From Muscardinus avellanarius (lineage: Eukaryota; Chordata; Mammalia; Rodentia; Gliridae), in contig OY726560.1 of NCBI GenBank assembly GCA_963383645.1, positions 148,433,052 through 148,497,051 on the forward strand: a stretch of DNA of 64,000 nucleotides. Direction: 5' to 3'. Each line of letters starts with the position of its first letter. The stretch's first letter is position 1. Positions 44,574 through 56,569 of this stretch are shown one piece after another. The translations under genes were made by a program, and so were the position numbers. Under the pieces are notes generated by a model, which worked only from the letters and a program-made list of their open reading frames with translations, searched no databases and was not told where the DNA came from.

Positions 44574-45290
44574 TTATAGTCTTCCTCTTGAACGTGCCTG
44601 GACGGTTTATCCTTAAAAAAAAAAAAACCCCACAATGTCTCATGGCACACAGCTGTGAACTAACCTCGTCTTTGATTTTGTCTGACTCTCCTTTCAGTTC
44701 TGTATCTCAGCAGTATCTGTTGTTCCTATCATTTTATCTATGTCTGACAAGCCTCTTTTAGAAGAAATAAGACAAGAGGTTATACAGCAAAAGGAAATAA
44801 AATGAAGAGCTAAAATAAGAACTTATGTATATACATTTTAAAAAAGAAAAGTCCATTTCTAAATTTGGAGTGTTTTGCTAAGGATTTTATTTTTATTCTC
44901 CAGACTTCCAACAAGCAGAAAAATTGTGGCCAAATGATTTGGTTGGTTGTTCCCGACGGAAAGTAGGACTCTCTCAACTATGGGTGGACTGTTCACCTCC
45001 TCACCCCTGGTAGACAGACATTAAGGCCACTTTTAGGCACAGCTGACCTTGGGAAAAGGCTCCAGCCCAGGCTCCTTTCTTAAAGCGCTCCCAGCCTCTC
45101 CCACTGCCCACATAGGCTGACACAGACCAATTCAACGTGAAGATTTTGAAGCTGTATCTCCATACTTTGCAGTCAGAAGGGTGGCATAAGCCCACAGGCA
45201 GGACCACCTACATAACTCACAGAAGCTAGTGCCAAATGAAAATGCGGTGCCCTCACTGAAGGCATTGAGAACTGCAAGGGGCTGGGACTG
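44574..45290. other. Unique sequence, no gene recognised
   Basis: No recognised repeat or domain. Short A-run at about 44615. Confidence 0.4.
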
Positions 45291-45375
45291 TGGGCTGGAA
45301 GTACAGCTAAGTTACAGAGCATCCACCTAGCATACACGGCCCTGGGTTCCATCCCTGATCCAAGGGGAAAGAAAA
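45291..45375 (+). mobile_element. ID monomer SINE
   Basis: 'gggctggaagtacagctaag', 'cacctagcatacacggccct' and 'gggttccatccctgatcc' form a tRNA-Ala-derived ID monomer with the segment 'cctagcat' that the dimer's right half lacks. It is therefore an independent and probably older lineage than the B1-dID dimer. Confidence 0.8.
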
Positions 45376-45497
45376 TGGGGAGTACAAGATAACAGTCACA
45401 GCAGAGCATTAAACCTCACGAAGGCCTTACGTGACTCCCAGGGCACTGATCCAGGCCAGCCCTGCATCAGGGATGTACACACACAAACTTTAGAAAC

Positions 45498-45707
45498 TTT
45501 TTATTTTGGGGGTAGTGAAGATTAAGCCCAGGGACTCGCTACCTCTGAGCTACAACCCCAGCCCTATTTTATTTTTTATTTTGAAACAAGGTCTTATTAC
45601 ATTGCTGAGGGCCTTGCTAAGTTGCTGGGGCTGGCCTTGAACCTACAATCCTCCTGTTTCGGCCTCCCAAGTACTGGGATTACAGATGTGCACCACCATG
45701 CCAGGCT
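45498..45707 (-). mobile_element. B1-dID SINE, minus strand
   Basis: 'ggtagtgaagattaagccca' to 'caccaccatgccaggct'. Confidence 0.92.
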
Positions 45708-45772
45708 CTTATAAATATTTTTATATGTCACCACAAATTCTAATTTTTGCGGAAAAACACCAAATAAGTATC

Positions 45773-45774
<2 letters not shown>

Positions 45775-45814
<40 letters not shown>
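45775..45814. repeat. (CA)n microsatellite
   Basis: About 19 CA units, outside a SINE tail. Confidence 0.95.
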
Positions 45815-45816
<2 letters not shown>

Positions 45817-46562
45817 ACCATTCTTAAGAAGCCATCGACTCGGCTCTCCCATCTGTACTCCTTTGCCAATAAAGCACAAGAACACCGTTGTATTTTTACG
45901 ATGTTTTCACCCAAGCCATGGCATCCCATCAAACTGCTGCGTATTAAAACAGAGGTTCAACCAGGATAAGAAGGCTGCGTGTGCCACAGCAAACAGAAGG
46001 GGAAGGAGAGGCACTTTTGTATAAGTGGCATACGGACTTTTTCCCTTTTCAAGCAACAGCCTGAGAACACAGTTCAAGGGCGAGTAGAGTTGGCTGCCAT
46101 GGACCATCACCCAGCTCCCCAGGTCTCCAGCTACCTCTGCTCTGGGGAAGACTCTGTTTGAGTTGCCTCGGCACTGGTCGCTAGTCGGCCTGGCCCTTTA
46201 CACACACAGCCTCTTAAAGGAAGGTGGTGTGGGCTCCGGGCTCAGCATCCTCAGCCAGTGCAGGCTCAAGGCTCTGCGAGGTGGGAAAGCACTTGTCCTC
46301 ACCATGCTGGAGATGCTGCAGAGGGAGAGACCCAGTGCCGCCCGCCCACCTGGCTCGCCTCCTCCCAGGTGAGCTGTCAGACGCAAGGGTAACAGGAGGC
46401 ACCATGACGAGAGCTCAGAGGTCTGTGTGGAGGACAGGCAGCCGGGAGGGGCGCTGCATCATCCCCACTACCAGGAAGCGGGGAACGCAGAGGTCACAGT
46501 CAACGTGGCCACGAGTCACACGGCCAAGTCCACTCCACCAGACTGCATCCGGTCTTCCCCGA
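45815..46562. other. Unique GC-rich sequence, no gene recognised
   Basis: Opposing open frames (up to 142 codons, 46224-46652 plus) have no identifiable domain. No repeat recognised. Confidence 0.4.
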
Positions 46563-46868
46563 TGCATAGATATGTTAATCTATGTGTATGTCAACATGTG
46601 TGTACATGTTCATTTCTGTATGTATATTTCTAGTATATTATCTATATGTTAAATGTGCATATATGTATGTGACATGCATATGCAAAGAGACAGGGATATA
46701 GGTATGGATATGTGTATATAAAATATGCACAGATGTATAGTGTATATAAGAATGTACACAATGCATAAATTAATATACATATATCATATGTATGCATATA
46801 TAAAGAGAACAAGGAAGACCGGGAGAGAATATATATACATGATTTGTATGCACATACATACACATCTA
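46563..46868. repeat. Degenerate alternating (TATG/TGTA)n tract
   Basis: About 300 bp of alternating purine-pyrimidine words ('tatgtgtatgtc', 'catatatgtatgtg', 'acatatatcatatgtatgca') with interruptions. It is an old expanded simple repeat with Z-DNA or unpairing potential. Confidence 0.75.
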
Positions 46869-47029
46869 TAATAAATTCAAAGTTTAAAAATTCAACCAAC
46901 ATGAAGAGTCTCTGCCCAACAAGAAACCTGAGCTGCAGGGCTCTTATCAGAATAAATACTCACAACAGTGCCTTCTTGTAGGGCAGTTAGCTTCAGTGAT
47001 ACACCAACTGAAATCCCTGGTACTTCCTG

Positions 47030-47396
47030 GCATCCCAGGTAGGGGAGAACTTGGGAGGCTGAGACAGGAGGATCTCAGGTTTGAGGGCAGCCTCAGCAAC
47101 TTAGTGAGACCCTGTTTCAAAAATTCTGGGGGTGAGCCGGGTGTGGTGGCGCACGCTTGTAAACCCCGCGCTTGGGAGGTGGAGACAGGAGGATCACACA
47201 GGTTCGAAGCCAGCCACGCTGGCTTAAGAGATCCCATTTCCAAATAAAATATATAAATTTTTTTTTATATAGGTCTGGGCGTGTAGCCCGGAGGTAGAAG
47301 GACTTCCAGGAACTCCACTACCACCCCCCCAAAAAAAAAATTCTGGGGGTGTAGCTTGAAGGCAGAATTCTCTGGGTTCAACCCCTTACCACCAAA
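47030..47396 (+). mobile_element. B1-dID SINE, split by a nested SINE
   Basis: The left half (47030-47134) ends at linker 'aattctgggggtg'. The right half (47352-47396) resumes 'tagcttgaaggcagaattct'. The gap is the type II SINE below. Confidence 0.92.
47135..47335 (+). mobile_element. B1-dID SINE, type II, nested
   Basis: Inserted in the host linker. The 16-bp site 'aaaaattctgggggtg' is duplicated exactly (47119-47134 and 47336-47351). Short B1 half 'gccagccacgctggctta' and right end 'ggacttccaggaactcc'. Confidence 0.96.
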
Positions 47397-47479
47397 AACT
47401 GGGGGGAAAACATGATTATTATTATTTAAAAGAAGATAAGTTTCTGTAAGTATACAAAGGAGAGAAAGATGACTCTAAC

Positions 47480-47735
47480 TTGGGAGGTACCAGGAGCAGC
47501 TTTGGGGTGGAGGTAGGATGAAGGGGATCTTTTCTAAGAACAGGTGTTTGTCAGGGCATGCACTGCAAAGATAAGAGCTTGTTCAAAGGCCCAGAGACAT
47601 GACACGTCGGCATATTCAGAGTGCTGCTAGCAGATCGGCACAACCGGACTAAGGGCACAAGGTCAGAAGCAAAAGCCAAATGTCGAAGGGCCACAAGCAG
47701 CCCTTGACGATGGACAGACAAAGTCAGCTCTGCCA
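47480..47735 (+). mobile_element. Ancient mammalian repeat, family uncertain
   Basis: 'gttcaaaggcccagagacat', 'ggcatattcagagtgctgct' and 'gaagggccacaagcagccct' resemble the same unassigned old repeat as 33240-33640. Weak. Confidence 0.3.
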
Positions 47736-47896
47736 GCAGAAGGTTTATGGGAGACTCCTTCGCTTTTACCTTTCCAGGTTAGGGCCACCACTGTGGCGAT
47801 CGGTTATCACGAATCCCACTGGAATTGGTTAATGCCACAAAATAGAGGACTGTTGTTACAAGATCTTTCATCTGTTCATGAGTCTTCAAAAGATTT

Positions 47897-48288
47897 GTCG
47901 GACTGCTGATGTACATCTGTCATCCCAGCAACTTGGGAGGCCGAAGCAGGAGGATCACAAGTCTGAGCCTAGCAATTTACTGGAATTTTATTTCAAAATA
48001 AAAATAAAAGCTGGATGTGGTGGCACACGCTTGTAATCCCAGCATTGGGGAGGCGGAGACAGGAGGACAGCAGTTCGCGGACAGCCTCAGCTACTTAGTG
48101 AGGCCCTTTGCAACTCAGTGAGACCCTGTCTCAAAATAAAGAATAAAATAAAATGGGTTCCATCCCCAGTACCGCAAAAAAAAATAATAATAATAAAATA
48201 AATAAATAAATAAATAAATAGGCTGGGTGCACAGCTCAGCAGTAGAGAATCCAAGGAGCGATTCAGTCCTCAGTTCTGCAAAACAACA
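47897..48288 (+). mobile_element. B1-dID SINE, split by a nested SINE
   Basis: The left half (47897-48009) is 'gactgctgatgtacatctgt' to linker 'aaaataaaaataaaag'. The right half (48222-48288) is 'ggctgggtgcacagctcagc' to 'agtcctcagttctgc'. Interrupted by the copy at 48010. Confidence 0.85.
48010..48221 (+). mobile_element. B1-dID SINE, type I, nested, ID half deleted
   Basis: 'gctggatgtggtggcacacg' to linker 'aataaagaataaaataaaat', then directly 'gggttccatccccagtaccg'. The ID promoter part is missing. The tail is (AATA)n. It sits in the host's A-rich linker. Confidence 0.9.
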
Positions 48289-49681
48289 GCGCAAAAGCTT
48301 TGGTTTGTTTTTATTTTCATAACTAATTGGTTTATTTTTCCCTGCTGATCTAGAGGCTACAGCCCCCCCCCCAACTAATCCCTTCCAGAATGATTTTAAA
48401 TACTCATCTTCTTAGCCACAAGGAGATTCTGAAGTGGCCACTTTTTAGCACTTACTAGAACCACCCCAACAACCGTTTGTCCTTGGAGAACACAGACCGC
48501 AATTGCAGCTCGGGGTCAGGAGAGGGAGGTGGGTGTGGGAGGCAGCAGAGCCAGGGTTAGGGCCATTCCTAGGGGCACCATGATGGTGTTGATCAAAGCA
48601 GCAAGAGTCACCAGCCATCTACAGGAGCCATGGAGACACAAAGGTGGTCACCCAAGAAGAGTAGAAGAGTACAAAGGACGTGTGCTGTGGGCGGCAGAAA
48701 TGCAAAGGTGGCCCCTGAAGGGACGGTGGTGCCGAGGGAGGGGTAGCAAGACAGTCAAGGAATCTACTGGAATACATCTGGGTAAGTGTGCTCCTTCCAC
48801 ATTCTTGAAGCCAGCCCATCATCAAGTCTACTCATTCTCTCTGTTCCAATAGGTCTGGGGCGCCCTCCACGCCAGGCTCTGAAGATACAGAGCTGAATCA
48901 GCCTCTGGTCTTTGTCTTCGCTCAGTAGCTCACCTGCTGGCCGGATGAGAAAAGGACCTGACGCTGGCGCCTGGCCTACAGCCTTGAAGGACCCACAGGG
49001 CAGGGAGAGAGGCCACCGCTCCCAGGCACCTGACGTTCGCCGGGGCTTGTCCTAGGTGTGCTGAGACATGCGCCTCACTTCATCCATAACACTCCTTTGA
49101 TAAAAATCAACATGACACTTTTGTTTTCTAGCCCCAATTCCCACTGTCCCCTATTAGAGAAAACAGAGGCAGCAAGTGGGAACAGGGTCATTAGATAGAA
49201 AAGGAATCTGGAAACCGGGAGTTTCTGAGGCCCCCTTCTTCCCGCAGCTGTCCTCAGCTGGGGTCTTAGATTTTCCTAAAACAAACTCTGGTTTTTCCAG
49301 TTCACTTTTTTTCTTTAACACAGTGCTGTCCCCAAATCCTATGTATCAATCCTGTCATTGTTTTGTAGACCCGGTAACATGCTCTGTACACGCATGTGCA
49401 TTTGCATGTGCCCAAGTACCGCTGTGTTCCATTTGGGCCCTCAAAAAGCACCACCAGCCCTGCAGGCCCCAACTGCATCAAACCCAAGCTCTGGACACAG
49501 GTGTTTTCTCAATGCCATGAGACCATCTCCTTCTGTTGTAGTTGCTGTGGGCCTCACGGTAGCATTTTGCTTAAATTGTTATAAAGACAAACCAAAATTA
49601 AATTTAAAAAAAAAACAAGAAGACAGTCATATCAACCTGTAAGTGTGGAACTCCAACTTCGCATATGCTTTATGGTCAACT
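48289..49681. other. Unique sequence, no gene recognised
   Basis: No repeat recognised. The open frames at 48529-48852 and 49176-49520 (107-114 codons) have no domain and no conserved context. Confidence 0.4.
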
Positions 49682-49696
49682 AAGAAATTCGAAGAA

Positions 49697-49904
49697 GTGC
49701 CGGGTGTGATGGCACATACTTGTAATCCCCGCTTTTAGGAGGCTGAGACAGGAGGATCACACAGGTTCAAAGCCAGCCTCAGCTACTGAGTGAGGCTCTT
49801 GGCAACTTAGTGAGGCCCTGTTTCCAAATAAAATATAAAAATAAGTCTGGGAGTATAGCCCAGAGGTATAAAACCCCTGGGTTCCACCCCCAGTACCACC
49901 AAAA

Positions 49905-49972
<68 letters not shown>
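49697..49972 (+). mobile_element. B1-dID SINE, full-length type III, with (GAAA)n tail
   Basis: Target-site duplication 'aagaaatt(c/t)gaagaa' (49682-49696 and 49973-49987). It retains 'cagctactgagtgaggctct' and has the type III linker. About 18 GAAA units (49904-49972) form a long purine run. Confidence 0.96.
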
Positions 49973-49976
<4 letters not shown>

Positions 49977-50107
49977 AATTTGAAGAACTAATACATTTCA
50001 GGAACAGCTGAAGCAAGCCTGAAAAATAGCAGCATCTCTATCCATCACTCTTGGTCTCTCAGACATTATTTTTTTCTCCCAAAAAGTCAAATCAAAGAAT
50101 GAACTAT

Positions 50108-50321
50108 ATTGGTACTGGGGATTGAACCCAGGGGCATTCTACCTCCAAGCTACACCCCCCCCGCTCTACTTTATTTTAGTTATTTATTTTTTTATTTTGA
50201 AATAAAGTCTTGCTAATTTGCTGGAGGCCTCACTAAATTGTTGAGCCAGCCCTCAAACCTGCAATCTTCCAGCCTCAGCTTCCAAGTACTGAGATAACAG
50301 GTGTGAGCCACCATTCCCAGC
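50108..50321 (-). mobile_element. B1-dID SINE, minus strand
   Basis: 'ggtactggggattgaaccca' to 'gagccaccattcccagca'. It is the last SINE before a 6.5-kb SINE-free block. Confidence 0.93.
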
Positions 50322-51862
50322 ACAAACTCTTTATTGAGCACCTACTATGTGGCAGGTAATATAGAGCACAATGAACATGGTAAGATTTTTTCCCATTATC
50401 ACACTCTCATCCTTCAAATGTTTAAGATGTTGATCAGGACACTTTAGCTGTTTCCCTTTTAAGCGATTTTATTGTTTGCAATGTCTTCAGATGTTTAACA
50501 CTCGGATGGCTGCTCAGCGCTTTCGGGAGGACTTTTCTGTTTTGTTTTCTTCTCGTTATTGTTTATCACCTAAGGCATTCCTTTTCTTTTCCTACTTTCT
50601 AATTTTTATTTTTAGGGAGAGAAAAAAAAATCTAGCATCTGGGGTCTGAGACCACTTCAAATGTCTGGGCTGGGATTGCTAATGACCTCCCAGAGATAAC
50701 CCAAATTGCTGATTTAGCAAAGCCCATTCTTGACCTTGACATAGACAAGACAGGCAAAGGGGAAGGACTTGGGAGGGGGTGGTGAAAGAAAAAGGATCGT
50801 AGGAGTGCTCAGATCTCGCCAAGCCCCCGCCCCCATTCAGCAAACACCTGGCTGAGTTGGAAACCATGACCGGTCCAACCTTCCTATTGGCGCCGATTGA
50901 AGCTGTCAGCTCTGGCTTGTCACCAGTTGCACTGGGAGGCCCCAGGCAGCCACAAGAGCCCTAATTAGGCAGAAATGACACTTCTACAACTGACCTGCCA
51001 GGACCTTTGGCAAACCATTTAACATCATTAGTTAACATTTTTTAAAAGTGTGAATGCAAATGAACAGCCAGTGGCTTTCAATGGAGTTGGTCGGTGGCAT
51101 CTCCCCTCCCTCCCCACTCTTTCTCTTTATACATGAATAGCCCACTTGTTTTCTCCAGAATTGGAGGGAGGCGCCAAGGAAGAGGAACAGTCCTCTGAGC
51201 AGAGAGACATGCAAAAGCATAAACAAGCTCGGGACCTCGGAGAGACCATCTCTTCCTGCCCAAACAGAGACAATCTCCCAGGGCCACCAGAGCAGAGCAG
51301 GGGGACGGAGTGAGCCCCCCAGGCCAGGCTGAAGCCAGATCCTGCTGGACCAGCGGTGTGAGGGTGGCCAGCCAGGATCCCAGGATTTCATTTCCTGACT
51401 CCAGGATACCTCTGAAATAACCCTTTCTCCCAAGCCTCTTACGACTTGTTGGCATTCTGAACGAGCCTTCTGCGCCGCAACTGTTTAGCAAATGCCCTGT
51501 GTGTGTGCAGGTTTAAATGTCCACAATTCCAATGTACCTAAGTCTCCCCGACCCGGCCCTGCTCCGAAAGGTGTGAAGTTCTGAGGCTGGTTGTTTCAGA
51601 CGCTGGTTCCATACTTACACAGATCAGTTCATTTCCTACCTGTAGCAGTTATTTCCCACCTTGAATCACACTTCATTTTGTTCTTGCCTTTACACCCACA
51701 TAATCCGTACACGCCAACACTCTCCATCTGTGGGAGGGGGGGAAAAAGAGTTTCACGGTGAACATGTCATTCTGTCTGTCTGCACCTGGCTTGTAAGTCA
51801 CCCACTCTGGCTGGCTGGCAGTTTGAAGAGGCAACTTGGAGCAGAAGTGACGCTAGAAAGAG

Positions 51863-51863
51863 A

Positions 51864-51895
<32 letters not shown>

Positions 51896-51924
51896 ATGTG
51901 TGTGCATGCGTGTGTGCGTGTGTG
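51863..51924. repeat. (TG)n / TGTGCG microsatellite
   Basis: About 13 TG units, then interrupted 'tgtgcgcatgtgtgtgcatg'. Alternating purine-pyrimidine with Z-DNA potential. It directly precedes a MIR. Confidence 0.92.
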
Positions 51925-51929
51925 TAGCC

Positions 51930-52075
51930 TTTGCACTTACCACCTACTTGCTGTGTGGCCTTGGGCAAGGTGCTTAGCCCCGAGTCTCAGATGTTTCATC
52001 TGTAAGACAGCGATAATACCTCGCAGCTACTGCGTCAAGTGAGATCATTGATGGAAACATGGAAACTGTATAAAC
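51930..52075 (+). mobile_element. MIR SINE
   Basis: 'acctacttgctgtgtggcct', 'tgggcaaggtgcttagcccc', 'gtttcatctgtaagacagcg' and 'ataatacctcgcagctactg' are the MIR core in forward order. Confidence 0.8.
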
Positions 52076-55000
52076 GTGAGGATTGCGGGCAGCAAGAGTT
52101 GCCCCAAACCAAGGGACCATATTGGGCTCTTATCCCTCATTTGTCTTGGAGAGATGGCATGGAGAATTTGTCCTCCAGCATCCCGAGGCACACTCCGCAA
52201 AACCGCTGGCACATCCAGGCCCTTCCCTGGCCTCCCCTTCGACTCTGCTTCTTCTCAAAAGGGCTGTAAATGGTGCAGAGACAAGTACAGGAGCACAGAA
52301 CAAATTGCTCCACCCCACAGTCGCGTTAGCCACGAGAGGGAAGCAGGTCTTGGCCACTCTCGGGTCTCCAGAAGCCCGGCAAGCAGTGAGTACACAACAG
52401 GTGCACAATGAATGTTTACCGAGTGGAAATGCAAGAATGCAGCTTCCAGATGTGTCCAGAGCACACTGGGAACCCGAGCTTTAGGAAGGCGGCACAGATC
52501 CTAAACTTGGAGGGCTTTACTTGTCCCTGAATTCAAGATTAGTAAAACCAAGCAGGCGGTGCGTGTGCTAAATGCCTAGAACTAGTTGTGAGACAGAAGC
52601 CAAAGAAAACAATCTTAGTTTGGGGCAGGAAGAGAAGGGGGGAAATACTGGGGGGAAAAAGTCTGTAATAACAGTAAGTGGAGAAGGGAAAACCGCTCAT
52701 CACGACGGAGCATTTAGTGCTTTTAAGCTAAATACCTCAGCATATTAAGCAAATAGAGAAAAGCCAGCTAGAAGATGTCATCAAATTGAACGGCACAGTG
52801 CTCAGAAAGCCTGTAGGAGGTGTCTGGGCTGACCCCTTTTCCCATCACACGCCTGGTCCCAGCCTGGTTGTTTAGTATTGCGGCCCCTCTCCAGCTGCGG
52901 AGCTTATTGAAAAGCCCTCACTCCCCGCCTGGTTTTGGCACATTTTCTGCAGGTGCCTCCTACTGCGGCCACAATGGGCTGCTCCGGAGGTTTAGACCTG
53001 TCAACCGCTACGGGGGAGGGGGGCAGCAGTGGAGGCCCCACAGTCATTGTCTTAAAGGGCCAGCGACATTGTGCGCCACCCCTGCCTCTACCACCACCAC
53101 CTCCACCACCACCACCACCGCCACGGAAGAGCCTGCAGCCTCGACACGCTAATGAGATGAGTCCTTTCTCTGGCTCTCTCTTTCTCTCTTTAATGATTTA
53201 ACTTGATCGCTTTGGTTCCCTTCTGGAAGGGGAATTGCTCCATTGATCATATAAAGTAATTGCCTCTAAAACATTGCTGGGCAGCAACTACTACTAACTT
53301 CCCTGGCTGAAAATGTCACAGCAATTGAAAAGCTCTTAGCCCAGTTCAAGAACCAGCTTGCTGAAAAGAACCATCTTTGCATTCAGCCCCAAGTACTTAC
53401 TCCTGGGCTCCTAGAGTTACAAGTTTTGGGTGTGACAGATTTTTTTTTCCCCCCTTAAAAGAGAATTTACCTCTTGGGAAGTAGTATGATTTCTGCCTGA
53501 GATTGTGGAAAGCTACCCAAACACCCTGAAAAGGAAACTCCAACACTAAAATTAGACATATTCATTCAGAGAAAGAGGGTGTTTTCTTAACCACCTGTGC
53601 CTTTATCCTCCTCACATGGGACCAGGGTAGCCCGGGCCTTGGTTTTGGAAGGGGGGGGGGGGTTGATGTTCTAATTGTTCAGGGTTGGCTGATGTTTCCG
53701 ACCTGTCACTTGGCGGCGGCAGCAACACACTGTGGAAACGGGGACCACACACTTGAGGAGCTTTTATAAGTAGCTTTATTAAGTAGTCATTGCCAGGCCA
53801 GTGTGAGGGAGTAATTTGCTTGGCGGGGGGAAAAAAAAATCACTCTGTGATGGGCATGAATCTGCTGGAGAAATAAACATGAAACCTGTTAGTGGTGGTT
53901 TCATTTTCCTCTGACAGGTGAAAGCCCAAGTTTGTATCTAAATAAGAGAGACTTTTTCAAGTAATTGGCAGGAAGTACCACTCACTCTATGTCACGCTGC
54001 CGATTACCAATTGGGGAACAGAGCTTCAGGCAAATCGCCTTTCGTCAGGATGAGCCATGGATTTCTTTTGTAGCTGATGAACTCCAGGCAGTAGATGTGC
54101 CTATTACTGGACTTTCTTATAAAGGAAAAAAAAAAAAAAAAACCCAGCTGCCTGCTTACTGACAAAGGGTATAGAGAACGGAGCTATAAAAAGAACCGTT
54201 TATAATTAAAAACCTAAAAAAGCCACGGGAATTTTTACATCTAAACCTAACGAAAGGTCATGGTATAAGCCCCATAATTCTATCACAGGTGAGGCATTTT
54301 TTTCTGGAAATTTAGGGACATGGTATTTTTAGATTTAAAAAATGTTTTAAATTGTCAAAATCTAGAGGATTTTCAGCTAGGGCAATTACACCAAAATATA
54401 TCGTATTCATTAAGATATATGTTCCCTTTATCTACTTGGAGAGTGAAAATGGAGCAGAAAGGGGGAGTTCTTTAAATTTAAGCCCACTGAGTAAGCTGCT
54501 TCTTGAATATGATGAATTAGGTAGACAGTCTTAACCATAAATTTAATCTTTGCGCATATTAGATTTTTAACTTTTATCTGAAAAATGGGACAATTAATTA
54601 GATAAATAATTAGATAATTACTGGCTAAAATATGAGAACTAAATGATCCCAAAAGTTCTGCCTGGCTCTGAATCCCTTATCTAAAATTTTTTTTTTAATG
54701 CATTTGATGGGCAATAGACAGAAGAGAGATAAATACAGCCACACAATTATTTCCAGCAGCTTTGGCTATTAGTTAGGAGGTCAAGGAAGAAAAGTGGGTT
54801 GAGGTAGCCCCCGCAGCCGAAGCAGGGAAGTCTGAACCATCATCTGGGTAGAGGCTCTGGATGGGGGAGCGGGGGCCAGCCTGCGGCGAGTCCTTGGGCT
54901 GCTGCCTGTGCTCCACATGAACTCCCAGAGCTGGGGGTGTGGGGGCAGTTTTAACAGTTTCCCCATGTTTCTGGAGGGGGTGTAAAAGAACATTTGAAGA

Positions 55001-55333
55001 GGAGGAAAGCCACACAAGCAGCTCATCCGAGGAACGGAGGTCAAAGGTAACAGGGCCACAGGAAAGGCTTCCCGTCTGCATCCTCCTCTTCCTTTATTTG
55101 TGTGTAACGCAAGAGGTCCGACTAGAATTCCAAAGTTCGGAAACAACAAAATCCCGCCTTGGGGCTTACTCTTCGTGGGATCGCTGTAGCACATTTGAAA
55201 CCAGCTGACTTCACAAGGTATAGATTACGGTTTGGTTAAGTATGTTGGGACTTTATACCAACTGGGGTTTGTAAAGATGTTGGCCATTTAAAAGTAAAAG
55301 AATGCATTTTTTTCAAGTGCCACTTGTTAATAT

Positions 55334-55405
55334 GCCCATGTGCACCTAAGTACGTGTACACAGAGGGGTGCCCATGTACACCTAAGTACGTGGACACAGA
55401 GGGGT
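55334..55405. repeat. 36-bp tandem duplication, two units
   Basis: Units at 55334-55369 and 55370-55405 start 'gcccatgt' and end 'cacagaggggt', differing at two positions. Confidence 0.93.
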
Positions 55406-56379
55406 GAGAATTAAACCTCGGGCTATATGTGGTGGGTCGGGATGCTGATTGCTAACACACTTCATAACTCAGATCCCTAAATTTACCTATTTATTAACCT
55501 GAGCGCTTTATTTACTTGGTATGACCAGATGTTTATACTTGTAACTGACATATCTCATCCACTAAGAGAACACAGAGAAATGTTATAATCCTTTACATTT
55601 AAATAAAAAGCTAACTTCATATTGGGGGGGGTAACAATTTCTGTTAAAATGTCTGTATTCAATATATGTGGTGCACATATTTCTAGGAAGAAAATGCCAA
55701 TCCGAACTTCACTTTCTAGCTCCTGAACGCATATAGAAGGATTGGCTAAGGGGAAGAAAAAAACAGATTTTATTATTTTCTGCCCTTGCAGAATGCACAA
55801 GATCATTCTAAGTGAACGTCTGGACCACAGTGTTTAGGATGAGGTGGAATGTTTCCGAGCATTGTGAGCACTGACTGCACTTCCTCCGCTAAGTGGAGGC
55901 TTGCGCCACGCCTCTGTCTCCTGTGATCTTCTTAGAATTCAACCTGCAGTCTTTCCTTTCAAAAGTCAGAGAACACTGAGTAGCCCAAGGAGTTTCCCAT
56001 ACTCCTGTTTCCTGTTTGATAGAGATCACAGCCCCGTTCCTCCAATCACAGCCTTCCAGAAATACAGTTACTTTAAAATATCCAATTGAAACGAATGCAC
56101 ATTAGTCATCAACACAGGTGTGACTGACTCCCCAGAGGAAGGTACAGATGCCTAAATAAAACCTGAAAATCTTACCTACACATTTTGTCAAAAATTGATG
56201 AGAGGAAGACATGATATATATAAGCCTCAAGTCTAAATGTAAAGAGCAAGGTAGTACACCATAAACAGAAGCATAGTATGGAATCCAGATGTGACTGCTG
56301 AGCCTTAACTCCAGAGATTAAAGAAATGTGTGTAGCACATTTGACTCACCAACCAGCGAATAGTTTGTGCCAAGGATAG

Positions 56380-56466
56380 TGTCTTTCTCTTCTTTCTTTT
56401 GTTTTTTCTTTCTCTCTCTCTCTTCTTTCTTTCTTTTGTTTTTTCTTTCTTTCTTTCTTTTTCTCT
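56380..56466. repeat. Polypyrimidine (CTTT)n tract
   Basis: About 85 bases of almost pure C/T on the plus strand, made of two near-repeats ('ttctttcttttgttttttct' occurs twice). A homopurine-homopyrimidine run with triplex potential. Confidence 0.9.
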
Positions 56467-56522
56467 ATCCTTGGAATTAGGGATGAAGGAGTGTATGAAA
56501 AGTTCAAGGTATGCCCCCAGAC

Positions 56523-56532
56523 AGCGCGCGCA

Positions 56533-56567
<35 letters not shown>
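56523..56567. repeat. (CG)/(CA)n microsatellite
   Basis: 'gcgcgcgcacgcgcacac', then about 15 CA units. Z-DNA-prone. Confidence 0.93.

Positions 56568-56569
<2 letters not shown>

Noticed and set aside
45291..45375. tRNA gene
   Set aside because: It has A-box- and B-box-like segments but no intact cloverleaf; it matches an ID SINE. The same holds for the right halves of all B1-dID copies.
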